The position numbers were made by a program, and so were the translations under genes. From Clostridia bacterium (lineage in GTDB: Bacteria; Bacillota; Clostridia; Oscillospirales; CAG-272), in NCBI GenBank assembly GCA_017462545.1, contig JAFTQX010000039.1, forward strand, positions 1-46,256: a stretch of DNA of 46,256 nt. Direction: 5' to 3'. Of the stretch, positions 45,126-46,256 are shown one piece after another. The first letter of the stretch is position 1. The number at the start of each line of letters is the position of its first letter. A model generated the notes under the pieces. The model did not search any database and had not been told where the DNA came from. It saw only the letters and a list, made by a program, of their open reading frames with translations.

Positions 45126-46127
45126 ATGGATTGCAATGTTCGTCCCGAAAGCATGGCACGCATCACGACAAAGGCGCTGGCCAATGCATTTATTGATGAG
45201 CAGGTAGCTGCCATTCGCGCCGAGGTTGGCGATAAAAAGGTGCTGCTTGCCCTTTCCGGCGGCGTAGACTCCTCAGTCGTTGCCGCTCTGCTCGTAAAGG
45301 CGATCGGTCGTCAGCTTGTTTGCGTACATGTCAACCACGGCTTGATGCGGAAAAACGAGTCCGAGGATGTGATTGAGATCTTCAAAAATCAGATGGATGC
45401 CAACCTGGTCTACGTAGACGCGACTGACCGCTTCCTCGATCTGCTTGCCGGCGTGTCTGACCCGGAGAAAAAGCGTAAGATCATCGGCAAAGAGTTTATC
45501 GAGGTCTTTGCGGATGAGGCGCGCAAGCTGGAGGATATCACCTATCTCGCACAGGGGACCATCTATCCCGACATTCTGGAAAGTCAGAAGCAGGCAGAAG
45601 GTAAAAAGGCTGTTAAGTCGCATCACAATGTCGGCGGTCTGCCCGAAGATCTGAAGTTCAAGCTCGTTGAGCCGATCAAGCTCCTCTTTAAGGATGAGGT
45701 GCGTGTCGTTGGTGAGGCACTTGGCCTGCCGCACGCTATGGTATACCGTCAGCCGTTCCCGGGCCCCGGTCTTGGTGTTCGCTGCCTGGGTGCCATCACC
45801 CGTGATCGTCTTGCTGCCCTGCGTGAGGCAGATGCCATTCTCCGTGAGGAGTTTGCACTCTCCGGCCTCTCTGAAAAGGTATGGCAGTATTTCGTTGTGA
45901 TTCCCGACATCAAGTCGGTTGGCGTCAAGGACGAGAGCCGTTATGAGGGCTGGCCTGCCATCATTCGCGCGGTCAATACCACCGATGCTATGAGCGCCAC
46001 CATCGAGGAGATCCCGTACACCATTCTTCACAAGATTACCGCTCGCATCACTGCAGAGGTAGATGGCATCAATCGAGTTCTCTATGACCTCACGCCAAAG
46101 CCTGTTGGCACGATTGAGTGGGAATAA
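45126..46127 (+). CDS. guaA: GMP synthase, ATP-pyrophosphatase subunit only
   Basis: A 333-residue protein with the ATP-PPase P-loop LALSGGVDSSV at about residues 39-49, NHGLMRKNE, LAQGTIYPDI, and the C-terminal dimerisation domain with QPFPGPGLGVRCLG and the ending PVGTIEWE. It converts XMP to GMP by adding nitrogen. The N-terminal glutamine amidotransferase domain of normal bacterial GuaA (about 190 residues) is missing. The start is clear: AAGGAGATATAT lies just upstream, and the preceding DNA is the guaB stop. This is the archaeal-type GuaAb arrangement, so either a separate glutaminase subunit exists elsewhere or ammonia is used directly. Confidence 0.93.
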   Translation: MDCNVRPESMARITTKALANAFIDEQVAAIRAEVGDKKVLLALSGGVDSSVVAALLVKAIGRQLVCVHVNHGLMRKNESEDVIEIFKNQMDANLVYVDATDRFLDLLAGVSDPEKKRKIIGKEFIEVFADEARKLEDITYLAQGTIYPDILESQKQAEGKKAVKSHHNVGGLPEDLKFKLVEPIKLLFKDEVRVVGEALGLPHAMVYRQPFPGPGLGVRCLGAITRDRLAALREADAILREEFALSGLSEKVWQYFVVIPDIKSVGVKDESRYEGWPAIIRAVNTTDAMSATIEEIPYTILHKITARITAEVDGINRVLYDLTPKPVGTIEWE

Positions 46128-46197
46128 TAAACCAAGGTCTGAAATGCCTTGTATGTAAGATTTTTAGTGATTGAAAGCAGAGGGGAGCGCAAATATT

Positions 46198-46256
46198 ATG
46201 CGTAGTAAAAATAGGTACTCATACTCCGGCAATGAAATTGCGCTTGATGAAGCAGC
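46198..46256 (+). CDS. Unidentified gene, 5' end only
   Basis: An ATG at 46198 with AGAGGGGAG upstream begins a frame open to the window end, reading MRSKNRYSYSGNEIALDEA. Too little is present to recognise a family. The preceding 70 bases contain only a weak CAAGG/CCTTG hairpin (about 46134-46152), so the guaA transcript may read through. Confidence 0.4.
   Translation, partial: MRSKNRYSYSGNEIALDEA

Noticed and set aside
1..46256. CRISPR arrays, insertion sequences, prophage genes, tRNA or rRNA genes
   Set aside because: No regularly spaced repeats, transposase or integrase-like products, tRNA cloverleaf or rRNA sequence were recognised on either strand.

Overview
The window (about 46 kb) looks like chromosomal DNA of an anaerobic Bacillota bacterium, most likely a gut-type member of the class Clostridia. 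Evidence: strong AAGGAGG-type ribosome binding sites, sigma-A promoters with exact 17-bp spacers, short intergenic gaps, a PyrR attenuator, a ZTP riboswitch, a lipoprotein thioredoxin next to lgt, a PyrK/PyrDB-type dihydroorotate dehydrogenase, fhs, and DUF5058-type membrane proteins. I cannot name genus or species. TAA is by far the most common stop; TAG ends only one clear gene (the AraC gene at 3114-3914).

Layout. (1) 1-1294: end of rpsB and tsf. (2) 1294-7739: carbohydrate-type accessory region with an unidentified glycosidase-like protein, two AraC regulators, a damaged Gfo/Idh/MocA gene beside a possible antisense gene fragment, an intact Gfo/Idh/MocA dehydrogenase and a TIM-barrel isomerase/epimerase. 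(3) 7783-9078: tlpA-like lipoprotein and lgt on the minus strand. (4) 9315-12702: a 1084-residue secreted protein with three related modules, followed by a 38-codon peptide gene. (5) 12971-15235: argG-argF with a palindrome-rich control region. (6) 15274-20937: minus-strand FAD oxidoreductase, then a three-gene operon of two membrane proteins plus an M20 peptidase, then an HpcH/HpaI-family aldolase. (7) 21060-34318: purine operon behind a ZTP riboswitch: purE-purC-purF-like-purM-purN-purO-like-AICARFT-purD-purL-fhs. (8) 34341-46127: pyrimidine operon behind a PyrR attenuator: pyrR-pyrC-carB-pyrK-pyrD-pyrF-pyrE-pyrB, running on without an obvious terminator into guaB and guaA. A partial gene starts at 46198.

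How the genes work together. The last third of the window covers most of de novo IMP, UMP and GMP synthesis. Several enzymes have unusual architecture. The PurF homologue has Gly where the N-terminal catalytic Cys should be. GuaA is only the ATP-PPase/dimerisation half. carB has no carA beside it. PyrB carries a C-terminal zinc domain like that of PyrI. IMP formation from AICAR is split over two separate proteins. GuaB matches the Tritrichomonas foetus type of IMP dehydrogenase even in residue numbering (Cys319, Arg418-Tyr419). Together these suggest nucleotide synthesis that depends partly on free ammonia instead of glutamine; this is inference. purL is interrupted by a single in-frame TAG at 30883-30885, which should be checked first because it decides whether the purine pathway works.
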